DNA of 6,735 nucleotides from Dehalococcoidia bacterium UBA6495 (GCA_002435305.1 DJMH01000050.1:1-6735); one strand, 5' to 3'; counted from the first letter of the stretch, positions 1 to 6,502 are shown. Notes: generated by a model not told the origin, from the letters alone. Numbers and translations are program-made.

Positions 1-876
1 GATCGAATATCTAATGGAGAGGTGCTGGTTTCAGATGGAGCGACCGGAACTTTTTTGCAGCAAAAGGGCCTGGAGCCCGGGGGATGTCCTGAAGAGTTCA
101 ATGTAAGTCACCCTGAAATTGTCCGAGGAATGGCAAAATCCTACTTTGATGCGGGATCTGACATGGTTCTCACTAATTCTTTTGGTGGCACCAAATTTCG
201 GCAAACCCATTACGGGTTTGGAGACAAAGTAGACGAATTTAACAGGCTCGCAGCTGAGCACGCAAAAAGCCAGTCGAAGCCAGGGACCTTCGTATGTGGA
301 TCTGTAGGCCCTAGTGGTGAATTCCTGGAACCTTTGGGGGCAGTCTCTGAAGAAGAACTGTATCAGGCCTTTTGTAGTCAGGTGACTTCCTTAGAACAAG
401 GCGGGGCTGACGGAGTAGTTATAGAAACTATGATAGCCCTTGATGAAGCGTCCATAGCTATCAGAGCGGCTAAAGAAAACACCAATCTAACCGTAATATC
501 CACTATGACCTTTGATAAAGGCCCAAAGGGGTACTTTACAATGATGGGTATAACACCTGAACAGGCCGCAGTCGAGTTGGTTAAGTCTGGGGCCGATATT
601 GTGGGAACCAATTGCGGAAACGGAATAGATAACATGATAGAGATAGCATCCATGATGAGAGATGCTACGGACTCTCCACTACTGGTTCATTCAAACGCTG
701 GGATCCCATCCCTTAAAGGTGGAGAAATAATCTACCCTGAACCACCAAGCTACATGGCGGAAAGATTCATGAAGTTAAAGGAAATTGGAGTCAACATCAT
801 TGGTGGATGTTGTGGAACCGGACCAGATCATATTTCCGCATTTTCAAAACTATTGGAAGAAAATCAAGGAATATAA
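1..876 (+). CDS. Homocysteine S-methyltransferase domain protein (5' end outside window)
   Basis: This is a zinc-dependent methyltransferase of the homocysteine S-methyltransferase/BHMT/MetH N-terminal family, expected to be a cytoplasmic TIM barrel that activates a thiol (usually homocysteine) for methylation. A GTG at 22 could serve as a start. However, the frame is open back to base 1, the upstream codons read DRISNGE ahead of VLVSDGATGTFLQ as in family N-termini, and no spaced ribosome site precedes the GTG, so I treat the gene as partial with only a few residues missing. Counting from window codon 1, the zinc ligands are Cys205 (GTNCGNG) and the pair Cys270-Cys271 (GGCCGTG). The 65-residue spacing matches, from memory, that of MetH (Cys207, Cys272, Cys273 in Thermotoga). 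The protein ends right after the barrel, so it has no folate or B12 domain. The next gene starts 2 bases downstream. Family assignment is firm. The actual methyl acceptor and donor are inferred. Confidence 0.93.
   Translation, partial: DRISNGEVLVSDGATGTFLQQKGLEPGGCPEEFNVSHPEIVRGMAKSYFDAGSDMVLTNSFGGTKFRQTHYGFGDKVDEFNRLAAEHAKSQSKPGTFVCGSVGPSGEFLEPLGAVSEEELYQAFCSQVTSLEQGGADGVVIETMIALDEASIAIRAAKENTNLTVISTMTFDKGPKGYFTMMGITPEQAAVELVKSGADIVGTNCGNGIDNMIEIASMMRDATDSPLLVHSNAGIPSLKGGEIIYPEPPSYMAERFMKLKEIGVNIIGGCCGTGPDHISAFSKLLEENQGI
866..870 (+). promoter_or_regulatory. Ribosome binding site deciding the start at 879
   Basis: AAGGA lies 8 bases before the ATG at 879. A longer reading of the same frame from the ATG at 807 would overlap the upstream gene by 70 bases and has no comparable site. 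The same ten bases, AAATCAAGGA, recur at 1552-1561 ahead of the next gene, which supports this as the translation signal used here. Confidence 0.7.
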
Positions 877-878
877 AC

Positions 879-1553
879 ATGAAACTTGTCTCCTACGATG
901 GCCCTAGACCAAAAGAAGTCATAGCAAAATATGGCCGCTGTCTGGAACTAGTTTCTACAGACAAAAGATTCAATGAAATATCTGTAGGTCTATATGTGAA
1001 AAATTCTGTCTTCACAGTGTGGTCCTTCAGCACCAAAACTGGCGTAGAAAAACGGATCGGAGAGATTCGGGGCCTATTAGTATCCCTGGGAGGCATGACT
1101 CCAGTACCTGGAACGCATAATCAAGCCAAATTCGAGTGCGGTTTAATTCATAGCAGGCCGGTCCGGTTTCTGCTGTCTCAAGCTGTTGGAAAAGATCCGA
1201 AATATTCCACAAGCACTGCCGCAATGGAGATAAAGGATAGTAAATCCAATTTAATCATCAAAGCAGAAGGATTTGATAGAGACAACAGCCGGCGCTACCA
1301 GATATCTGTGAGTGGAGAGGCGAGAAATCCAGCTACGCGCCTGAGGATGATTATCGCAGGATTTTCCAAATACGGTGAAATGGACAAAATAGGAGATCAA
1401 GAAGTAGCTTTCGAGTGCCGCCGTAACCACGATGATTTATTAAGGATTCTGCTACCGTATTCCCGGAATATAAGTAGTGTAGAAACGATGATGCAAGCAG
1501 AATCCCTGAGGGGCCAAATGACCACTAGTACCTTAGGTTTCAGTCAAACATAA
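879..1553 (+). CDS. Unrecognised 224-residue protein with two internal repeats, in a corrinoid methyltransferase operon
   Basis: I do not recognise this protein. I chose the ATG at 879 over the longer frame from 807 because of the AAGGA site 8 bases upstream and the tight 2-base junction with the previous gene. There is no signal peptide or membrane segment, so it is probably cytoplasmic. The sequence appears to be two copies of a unit of about 93-95 residues. Copy 1 carries RIGEIRGLLVSLGGM (59-73), then FEC (85-87), His91, Arg96 and Leu98-Leu99. Copy 2 carries RLRMIIAGFSKYGEM (154-168), then FEC (178-180), His184, Arg189 and Leu191-Leu192. The shared pattern is F-E-C-x3-H-x4-R-x-L-L. The order of likely strands and helices suggests a small alpha/beta fold repeated twice. 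The C-x3-H pairs could bind a metal or simply be structural. Its place between two methyltransferase genes suggests a role in the same system; no function can be assigned. Confidence 0.85.
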   Translation: MKLVSYDGPRPKEVIAKYGRCLELVSTDKRFNEISVGLYVKNSVFTVWSFSTKTGVEKRIGEIRGLLVSLGGMTPVPGTHNQAKFECGLIHSRPVRFLLSQAVGKDPKYSTSTAAMEIKDSKSNLIIKAEGFDRDNSRRYQISVSGEARNPATRLRMIIAGFSKYGEMDKIGDQEVAFECRRNHDDLLRILLPYSRNISSVETMMQAESLRGQMTTSTLGFSQT

Positions 1554-1572
1554 ATCAAGGAGCGTTTGAGAA

Positions 1573-2610
1573 ATGCCTTACCAAGAAACGATGTCGTCCA
1601 AAGAACGAGTGATGAACGCTTTAGCTGGTAACCCTGTCGACAGAACGCCGGCTGTGAATCCAACCAATGTTGCGACAGTGGAATTAATGGATCTGGTAGA
1701 TGCTCCTTTCCCATACGCATGCCAGGACGGAGAAATGGCAGCCAGGTTAGCTGCGACTGGATATACGGAATTAGGTTTCGATTCTATTTCACCTTATTTC
1801 AGCATAATACAAGAGTCATCCGCTCTCGGATGTGAAATGCAATGGGAAGAAAAAGACAACTGGCCCACGGTGCGAATGTATAACCCCATTTGGAAGTCTG
1901 CTGATGATGTAAAGATACCGGCGAACATACTGGAACACCGAGACATGAAGGCTATAACTGACTCAATCAGAATGCTGAAAGACGAGTTTGGAAATGAAGT
2001 AGCTATTCTTGGAAAAACAATGGGTCCATGGACTCTCGCCTATCATGTCTTTGGGGTGGAAAGTTTTTTGTTGGGCACAGTGGACAATCCAGATGAAACA
2101 AAGAGGGCTTTAGAAAAACTAAAGGAGATTTCCGTACTTTTCGGACAAGCCCAGATAGATGCAGGAGCTGATGCACTGACATTCCCCGATCACGCCACAG
2201 GTGATTTAGTAAGTGGGGAATATTACAAAGAATTTTTGCAAGATATTCATACTGAAATGGTAGATGAATTGGAAGCACCTCTCATTTTGCACATATGCGG
2301 GAAAACCGTCGACAGAATGCCATATATTGCCAAAACAGGAATGGCCTCTTTCCACTTTGATTCGAAAAATGATCCCCAAGAAGCTATGGATGCTGTAGAT
2401 GGGGGGATCACTCTTGTGGGAAATATAAATAATCCGGAAACTTTGTACGCCAGAGGCCCTGAGGAAGTAAGGCAAGAGGTATACAAATGTTTGGAGGCTG
2501 GTGTCCAGATGGTTGGGCCAGAATGCGCAGTGCCATTGGCGACCAAAATAGAAAACCTGATGGAGATTCCTTTGGCAATTAAAGATTGGACCGCTGAAAG
2601 GCATGGGTAA
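1573..2610 (+). CDS. MtaA/CmuA-type corrinoid methyltransferase (uroporphyrinogen decarboxylase superfamily)
   Basis: This 345-residue protein is a full-length member of the uroporphyrinogen decarboxylase-like methyltransferases, close in size to MtaA (about 340). These enzymes move methyl groups between a corrinoid protein and a small substrate, often a thiol such as coenzyme M, or a halomethane or thioether in relatives. The N-terminus (SSKERVMNALAGNPVDRTP, 8-26) is typical of the family. The zinc motif is visible as His240-x-Cys242 (LHICGKT) and Cys318 (GPECAVP), equivalent to the H-x-C...C site of MtaA/MtbA. ALTFPDHATG (201-210) and VGNINNP (282-288) are further family segments. The ATG at 1573 is preceded by AAGGAG at 1557-1562, 10 bases away, and lies 19 bases after the previous stop. 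A corrinoid protein gene follows. It could be the enzyme that loads the corrinoid (MtsA- or CmuA-like) or the one that unloads it; sequence alone does not decide. True heme-pathway HemE is unlikely given the zinc motif and context. Confidence 0.92.
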   Translation: MPYQETMSSKERVMNALAGNPVDRTPAVNPTNVATVELMDLVDAPFPYACQDGEMAARLAATGYTELGFDSISPYFSIIQESSALGCEMQWEEKDNWPTVRMYNPIWKSADDVKIPANILEHRDMKAITDSIRMLKDEFGNEVAILGKTMGPWTLAYHVFGVESFLLGTVDNPDETKRALEKLKEISVLFGQAQIDAGADALTFPDHATGDLVSGEYYKEFLQDIHTEMVDELEAPLILHICGKTVDRMPYIAKTGMASFHFDSKNDPQEAMDAVDGGITLVGNINNPETLYARGPEEVRQEVYKCLEAGVQMVGPECAVPLATKIENLMEIPLAIKDWTAERHG

Positions 2611-2699
2611 CCTATGTCTGATTATAATTTAGTCGTATAATTGCGCCTTGAGTGCAAATTTATGTTTGATTTCTAACGAAACATAGCCCAATAAATGTC
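2611..2699 (+). promoter_or_regulatory. Possible internal promoter/leader region with two TATAAT hexamers
   Basis: This is the widest gap in the operon. It contains two exact TATAAT hexamers at 2623-2628 and 2636-2641, 13 bases apart, each continuing as TATAATT. Neither has a convincing -35 box at 16-18 bases, so promoter activity is only a possibility. There is no sign of a cobalamin riboswitch: the gap is too short for one and I see no B12-box sequence. Confidence 0.3.
2661..2685 (+). other. Weak AT-rich hairpin before the corrinoid protein gene
   Basis: TATGTTT (2661-2667) is the exact reverse complement of AAACATA (2679-2685), giving a 7-bp stem with an 11-base loop. The stem is AT-rich and no run of T follows it, so it does not look like an intrinsic terminator. 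It could be an operator-like dyad, an mRNA stability or processing element, or chance. Confidence 0.3.
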
Positions 2700-2704
2700 A
2701 GAGG
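2700..2704 (+). promoter_or_regulatory. Probable ribosome binding site favouring the ATG at 2717
   Basis: AGAGG lies 12 bases before the ATG at 2717, a little long but usable. The alternative TTG at 2705 in the same frame directly abuts this site with no spacing, so the ATG is preferred. The difference is only four residues. Confidence 0.45.
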
Positions 2705-2716
2705 TTGGTTTACCCT

Positions 2717-3475
2717 ATGCCAGTAACTAATAAAGATTTGGAGGCGGAGTTAGGGTATGTGACCAACCCCGCAGAACAGCAGCACATTAGAAGCCTGTGG
2801 GACAAATCAGATCCCCTAATGCAAGACATATCGGTTTCTTTGATAAAAGGAGACAATAACCGAGTTGACCAATTGACCAAGGAGGCCTTAGAAGCTGGGT
2901 TTTCAGCCAATACAATCCTAGATGATGGCCTTATAGCAGGAATGGCGATTGTAGGTGTGAAATTCAGAGACAACCTGATCTTCGTACCAGAAGTGCTTGT
3001 TGCTGCAAGAGCTATGAAAGCCGGTATGGCTCACGTCGACCCAATTCTATCGGCTTCAGGTATAGAGCCTGTTGGCACTGTGATAATGGGAACAGTGAAA
3101 GGAGATCTACATGATATTGGAAAAAATCTTTGTATCATGATGCTGAGTGGATCCGGTTTCACTGTTATAGATTTGGGTGTAGACACATCCCCAGAGGAGT
3201 TCATAGAAGCAGTTGAGAAGAATGAAGCTGGGATTTTAGGAATGTCTGCATTATTAACAACCACGATGCCTAATATGGGTAGAACCATCGACGCATTCGA
3301 AGAAGTTGAGATGCGAGAGCAGGTGAAAATTATGGTTGGGGGAGCCCCGCTTTCCCAGGAATTTGCCGACGACATGGGTGCGGATGGTTACGGAAAGGAT
3401 GCTATATCCTGTGTGGAATTAGCCAAAACTTTTGTGAGCCCCGACACCGAGCCTTCAATAAGCCCGGTCGGTTAA
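2717..3475 (+). CDS. Corrinoid (methylcobamide-binding) protein, MtaC/MetH B12-domain type
   Basis: This 252-residue protein is the methyl carrier of the cluster: a cytoplasmic corrinoid protein that cycles between Co(I) and methyl-Co(III). After a leader of about 30 residues, a helical cap domain spans roughly 35-115, including FVPEVLVAARAMKAGM (89-104). It is followed by a Rossmann-like B12 domain (about 118-240). The D-x-H-x2-G motif is Asp130-Leu-His132-Asp-Ile-Gly135, with His132 the expected lower cobalt ligand. SALLTTTM (177-184) and GGAPLSQEFADDMGADGYG (208-226) are the other conserved cofactor-binding segments. The start is ATG 2717 (see the ribosome site at 2700-2704). The family normally runs about 210-260 residues, so this one is full length. 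It lies between the MtaA-like methyltransferase and the activator, as in methyltransferase operons such as those of methylamine, methanol, glycine betaine or O-demethylase systems. Which partners it really docks with is inferred. Confidence 0.95.
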   Translation: MPVTNKDLEAELGYVTNPAEQQHIRSLWDKSDPLMQDISVSLIKGDNNRVDQLTKEALEAGFSANTILDDGLIAGMAIVGVKFRDNLIFVPEVLVAARAMKAGMAHVDPILSASGIEPVGTVIMGTVKGDLHDIGKNLCIMMLSGSGFTVIDLGVDTSPEEFIEAVEKNEAGILGMSALLTTTMPNMGRTIDAFEEVEMREQVKIMVGGAPLSQEFADDMGADGYGKDAISCVELAKTFVSPDTEPSISPVG

Positions 3476-3512
3476 AGTCTATCAAATATTTTGTGGCCCA
3501 CGAGACAAAAAT

Positions 3513-3758
3513 ATGGAACCAATAGACCAAGAAAAGTATAGGAAGAGTTTAGGAAAGCTTGAATCAATTTTCAGGTCTATCTCAGATACAGTCTCAGAAG
3601 TGTCCACATCGAGATGCCCTTACAAAAATGTTGAGGACAGATGCACCGCGAAATTTGGTTGCCGCAACCAAGATAAACCAGGCACAGTTGGGAAATTGTA
3701 CCTTTGTCTCGGAAGTGATGACCTAGATTATCGCTCGGCGTGGGAACCCAGCAATTAA
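3513..3758 (+). CDS. Small four-cysteine protein of unknown function
   Basis: I do not recognise this 81-residue protein. Residues 1-31 look helical and hydrophilic. The second half holds four cysteines: Cys35 (RCPYKN), Cys44 (DRCTAKF), Cys50 (GCRNQ) and Cys65 (LYLCLGSDD), with spacing C-x8-C-x5-C-x14-C. Four cysteines in so short a protein suggest a zinc knuckle or a small iron-sulfur site, although the spacing matches no standard ferredoxin or rubredoxin motif I know. No signal peptide or membrane segment is visible. The ribosome site is weak (GAG at 3502-3504, 8 bases before the ATG), and no better in-frame start is present upstream. It lies 37 bases after the corrinoid protein gene and 77 bases before the activator gene, in the same orientation, and the frame is clean. 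Redox or metal support for the corrinoid cycle is a reasonable guess, not a demonstrated role. Confidence 0.75.
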   Translation: MEPIDQEKYRKSLGKLESIFRSISDTVSEVSTSRCPYKNVEDRCTAKFGCRNQDKPGTVGKLYLCLGSDDLDYRSAWEPSN

Positions 3759-3835
3759 CCTGAAGGCTAACAGCACATTCTTTCTTTGCGCATTGTAGAA
3801 TTCACCTAACCAAATACACTCTGAAGGTATAACCA

Positions 3836-5464
3836 ATGTCTCCAGTCTTCGCCGACGGCAAAGAATATCCGATAGGTCCTCAAAAAACGATATTTGATTA
3901 CGCCGATGATCTTGAGATTAGAGTTCCGACCGCATGTGGTAGAAACGGAGAATGCCATGAGTGTGTGGTGGAAATAAAAAAGGGGATGGAATCTCTAAAC
4001 CAACTAACCCAAGAAGAAACTTTCTTAAGAGGTAATTACAGGTTGGCCTGTCAAGCTGTAGTCAAAGATTTAACATCGAATGTTGAATTCACCACGCTAA
4101 GAAGGCAACCAAAAATTTTAACCTCAGGAGTGAAGAGGCCTGTTAAATTAGATAGCGTTGCTACCAAAAGAGATGACAGAGTCTTCATAGAGGAAATGGA
4201 TGCGGACAGATATCAGGGGCACATTTTAGGATTGGCAGGGGATATTGGAACCACCACCATAGTGTTGAGCATCGTAGACCTGGAAAGTGGAGACACCTTA
4301 ACCTCTTCCTCTTTTGAGAACCCACAAAGATTTGGGGGGTCTGACGTAATGAACAGGATTTCCTATGATGGTGGACCAAATAAAGGTGAATTAAAAAAGG
4401 TATTGCTGTCATCGATCAATTATGAAATCGGTGAAATGCTTAGCGAACATAAAATTCATCGAAGGAGAATTTATGACGCTGTACTAGTCGGAAACACTAC
4501 AATGAGGGACATACTTTTTGGTGTAAATGTACAATCGGTAGGCGAAAAACCCTACAAATCGATTATTCAAAATGATATGGAATCTGGTTCACGAGAATCC
4601 ACTGCGATTAATATAAGCGCAAAAGAACTTGGTCTACGAATATTCCCTCAGGCTCGAATCTATAGCGGTCCTATAATTGGGTCTCACGTAGGTACAGATG
4701 TAGCAGCTGACTTACTGGCGATAAGGGCTGAAGAATCCGAAAACCCTATAATGTTAGTAGATATAGGCACCAATACTGAAGTTGTAATAGGAACCAGAGA
4801 CAAAATGGTCGCAGCCTCCTGCCCTGCTGGACCAGCTTTTGAGGGTGGCGAGATAACATACGGGATGCCTGGATACGAAGGGGCTGTTGAATCCGTGAAA
4901 ATTAAAGATGGCATTTTGGAGATCGACACTATAGGAGATGCCGGTATCCAAGGGATCTGTGGGTCGGGGTTGATTGATTTGTTAGCCGAGCTGAGAAAAT
5001 CCAATTTGATGACCGAACTCGGAGTTTATTCAAATGGAGATAATGAATACATATTTTCTGAAAAAGAAAATATGGCTCTGTATCGATCCGACATTAGTGC
5101 CCTGGCTCAGGCGAAATCTGCCAACTATTGTGGACAGTATTTGGCGCTGAGGCATTTCGGCGCACCGATTAGTAAGATATCCAAACTGTACCTGGCTGGA
5201 GGTTTCGCAAACTACATAAATTCATCAAATGCTAGGGACATCGGCTTTATAGCCAATTTCCCCTTAAAAAAGATCGAAAAGGTAGGAAATGCTTCACTCG
5301 AAGGCGCGATGTTAATGCTTAAATCAATCAAAATGAGAACGGAAATAGAAAAGTTAGTATTGGGCATAGACCATTTGGAATTGGAAACTGTCCCGGATTT
5401 CTTCGAAGTTTTTGTCGAAGGGTGTATGTTTAATCCGATGCCGAGAGATTTAACATCAATTTAA
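3836..5464 (+). CDS. Reductive activator of corrinoid enzymes ([2Fe-2S] + ASKHA domains, RACE/RamA-like, DUF4445)
   Basis: This protein would rescue corrinoid proteins inactivated to Co(II), using ATP to drive reduction to Co(I). The N-terminal plant-type [2Fe-2S] domain (1 to about 85) has Cys34-x5-Cys40-x2-Cys43 and Cys72 (RLACQA). A linker follows, then an actin-like ASKHA ATPase: DIGTTT (136-141), VGNTTM (218-223), GSHVGTDVAADLLA (282-295), a second phosphate loop DIGTNTE (309-315), ASCPAGPAFEGGEITYGMPG (327-346), ICGSGLIDLL (374-383) and LAGGFANYI (453-461). The C-terminal FVEGCMFNP matches the usual end of the family. At 542 residues it is somewhat shorter than RACo-type activators (about 600-640, from memory), mainly in the linker. 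It has the [2Fe-2S] cluster of bacterial activators rather than the two [4Fe-4S] clusters of archaeal RamA. The start ATG has AAGG at 3824-3827, 8 bases upstream. Its presence implies that the corrinoid protein runs through Co(I). The electron donor to its cluster is not evident here. Confidence 0.95.
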   Translation: MSPVFADGKEYPIGPQKTIFDYADDLEIRVPTACGRNGECHECVVEIKKGMESLNQLTQEETFLRGNYRLACQAVVKDLTSNVEFTTLRRQPKILTSGVKRPVKLDSVATKRDDRVFIEEMDADRYQGHILGLAGDIGTTTIVLSIVDLESGDTLTSSSFENPQRFGGSDVMNRISYDGGPNKGELKKVLLSSINYEIGEMLSEHKIHRRRIYDAVLVGNTTMRDILFGVNVQSVGEKPYKSIIQNDMESGSRESTAINISAKELGLRIFPQARIYSGPIIGSHVGTDVAADLLAIRAEESENPIMLVDIGTNTEVVIGTRDKMVAASCPAGPAFEGGEITYGMPGYEGAVESVKIKDGILEIDTIGDAGIQGICGSGLIDLLAELRKSNLMTELGVYSNGDNEYIFSEKENMALYRSDISALAQAKSANYCGQYLALRHFGAPISKISKLYLAGGFANYINSSNARDIGFIANFPLKKIEKVGNASLEGAMLMLKSIKMRTEIEKLVLGIDHLELETVPDFFEVFVEGCMFNPMPRDLTSI

Positions 5465-5497
5465 TAGTTAAGAAGCCTTAATAAAAGGGAGAAATAA

Positions 5498-6499
5498 ATG
5501 GGTTGGAAAGTCCTTATTACAGATCATGTATGGCCGACAATAGAGCCAGAGAGAGCTGTTTTGGAGGCTGCCGGAGCGGAGGTCATAGTAGCGCCTGATG
5601 GGGAGGAAGATACTTTGATTGAGTTAGCTAGGGACGTGGATGCCATCATGACATGTTTTGCCAAAGTCACAGGGAATGTAATTAGGGCCGCAGAAAATTG
5701 TGTATCGATAGGAAGATTTGGAGTTGGTGTTGATAATATAGATGTGGGTACGGCAAGCGAACTTGGGATACCGGTAACCTACGTTCCTGACTATTGCGTA
5801 GATGAAGTGTCTGACCACGTTTTAGCAATGTTACACACTTGGAATAGAAAAATAGCCTTATTTGACCGATCAGTAAAATCTGACGGATGGGGTCATTTAG
5901 GTTTAACGATGCGTATCAAAAGACTTAGAGGTAAAACTATTGGCATTATAGGATTTGGTCGGATCGGACAAGCAGTTGCGGAAAAAGCCTCTGTTTTCGG
6001 CTTAAAAATATTAGCATCTGACCCTTTTACTCCCAAAGAAATAGTGGAATCTTCAGGCGGGAAATTGGTAAGTCTTGAGGAACTATTGGAAAATTCGGAT
6101 TTTGTGTCACTTCATGCGCCATTAACTCCCGACACCGAAAAAATGATCGGACCGAAACAATTTGATTTAATGAAAGGCGATGCCTTCCTAATCAATGCAG
6201 CTCGAGGCCCCTTGATCGACGAAGCGGCCTTATATGAGGCCCTATCAGAGGGGAAAATAGGTGGCGCAGGTTTAGATGTCATGGTGGATAACGAACCATC
6301 AAAGGATCATCCCTTGATGCAACTGGAAAACATACTAATAACCCCTCACACAGCTTTCTTCTCCCAAGAATCCACTCTTGAACTAGAAGAACGAGCAGCA
6401 AGCGAAGTCGTCAGGGTATACAGAAATAGCATGCCTGAGAACTTAGTCAACCCTGAGGTATTAGAGCATCCTAACCCCAAAAGATCCTTGAGAAACTAA
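5498..6499 (+). CDS. D-2-hydroxyacid dehydrogenase, phosphoglycerate dehydrogenase-like
   Basis: This 333-residue NAD(P)-dependent oxidoreductase of the D-isomer 2-hydroxyacid dehydrogenase family would interconvert a 2-hydroxy acid and a 2-keto acid in the cytoplasm. The N-terminal substrate-binding half contains SIGRFGVGVDNIDV (70-83). The cofactor domain has the glycine motif Gly152-Phe-Gly154-Arg-Ile-Gly157. Asp175 at the end of the second strand favours NAD over NADP. The catalytic residues are Arg236 (NAARGP), Glu266 (DNEP) and His284 (TPHTAF). It lacks the C-terminal ACT domain of long SerA forms. AAGGGAG at 5485-5491, 6 bases before the ATG, is the strongest ribosome site in the window. 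It starts 33 bases after the activator gene, so it is probably co-transcribed. The substrate is unknown; it may process a product of the demethylation pathway or be an unrelated passenger. Serine-pathway SerA is an alternative that I think less likely. Confidence 0.92.
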   Translation: MGWKVLITDHVWPTIEPERAVLEAAGAEVIVAPDGEEDTLIELARDVDAIMTCFAKVTGNVIRAAENCVSIGRFGVGVDNIDVGTASELGIPVTYVPDYCVDEVSDHVLAMLHTWNRKIALFDRSVKSDGWGHLGLTMRIKRLRGKTIGIIGFGRIGQAVAEKASVFGLKILASDPFTPKEIVESSGGKLVSLEELLENSDFVSLHAPLTPDTEKMIGPKQFDLMKGDAFLINAARGPLIDEAALYEALSEGKIGGAGLDVMVDNEPSKDHPLMQLENILITPHTAFFSQESTLELEERAASEVVRVYRNSMPENLVNPEVLEHPNPKRSLRN

Positions 6500-6502
6500 A
6501 TT

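Noticed and set aside
22..876. Homocysteine methyltransferase starting at the GTG at 22
   Set aside because: The frame is open to base 1 and the upstream codons fit the family N-terminus; GGAGAG directly touches the GTG with no spacing, so this start is probably an artefact of the window edge.
807..878. Longer N-terminus for the unknown protein from the ATG at 807
   Set aside because: It would overlap the upstream gene by 70 bases, the extra residues are arginine-rich out-of-frame sequence, and the ATG at 879 has a good AAGGA site.
2206..2604. 132-residue open frame on the - strand inside the MtaA-like gene, with similar ones at 2003-2278 and 2247-2546
   Set aside because: They lie opposite a clearly conserved gene, have no recognisable domain and no ribosome site pattern; they are shadows of the + strand codons.
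1573..2610. Heme-pathway uroporphyrinogen decarboxylase (HemE)
   Set aside because: The His-x-Cys and downstream Cys zinc motif and the corrinoid neighbours point to the MtaA/CmuA methyltransferase branch.
2611..2716. Cobalamin riboswitch ahead of the corrinoid protein gene
   Set aside because: The gap is far shorter than a B12 riboswitch and I see no B12-box or conserved helical core.
3655..3671. Perfect 8-bp inverted repeat TTGGTTGC/GCAACCAA with a one-base centre
   Set aside because: It lies inside the small four-cysteine gene, encodes part of the Cys50 region, and one such repeat is about what chance gives in a window of this size; no T-run follows.
3760..3827. Direct repeat CTGAAGG at 3760-3766 and 3821-3827 in the gap before the activator gene
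   Set aside because: It is only seven bases. The second copy is explained as the ribosome site of the activator, and the first has no start codon behind it. TAGAAT at 3796-3801 resembles a -10 box but lacks a -35.
4684..5004. 106-residue open frame on the - strand inside the activator gene
   Set aside because: It is the reverse of the conserved ASKHA ATPase segments, with no family resemblance of its own.
1..5464. Pyrrolysine-dependent (in-frame TAG) methylamine methyltransferase
   Set aside because: No MttB/MtbB/MtmB-like sequence and no frame interrupted by a single TAG is present; all + strand genes are intact and end in TAA.
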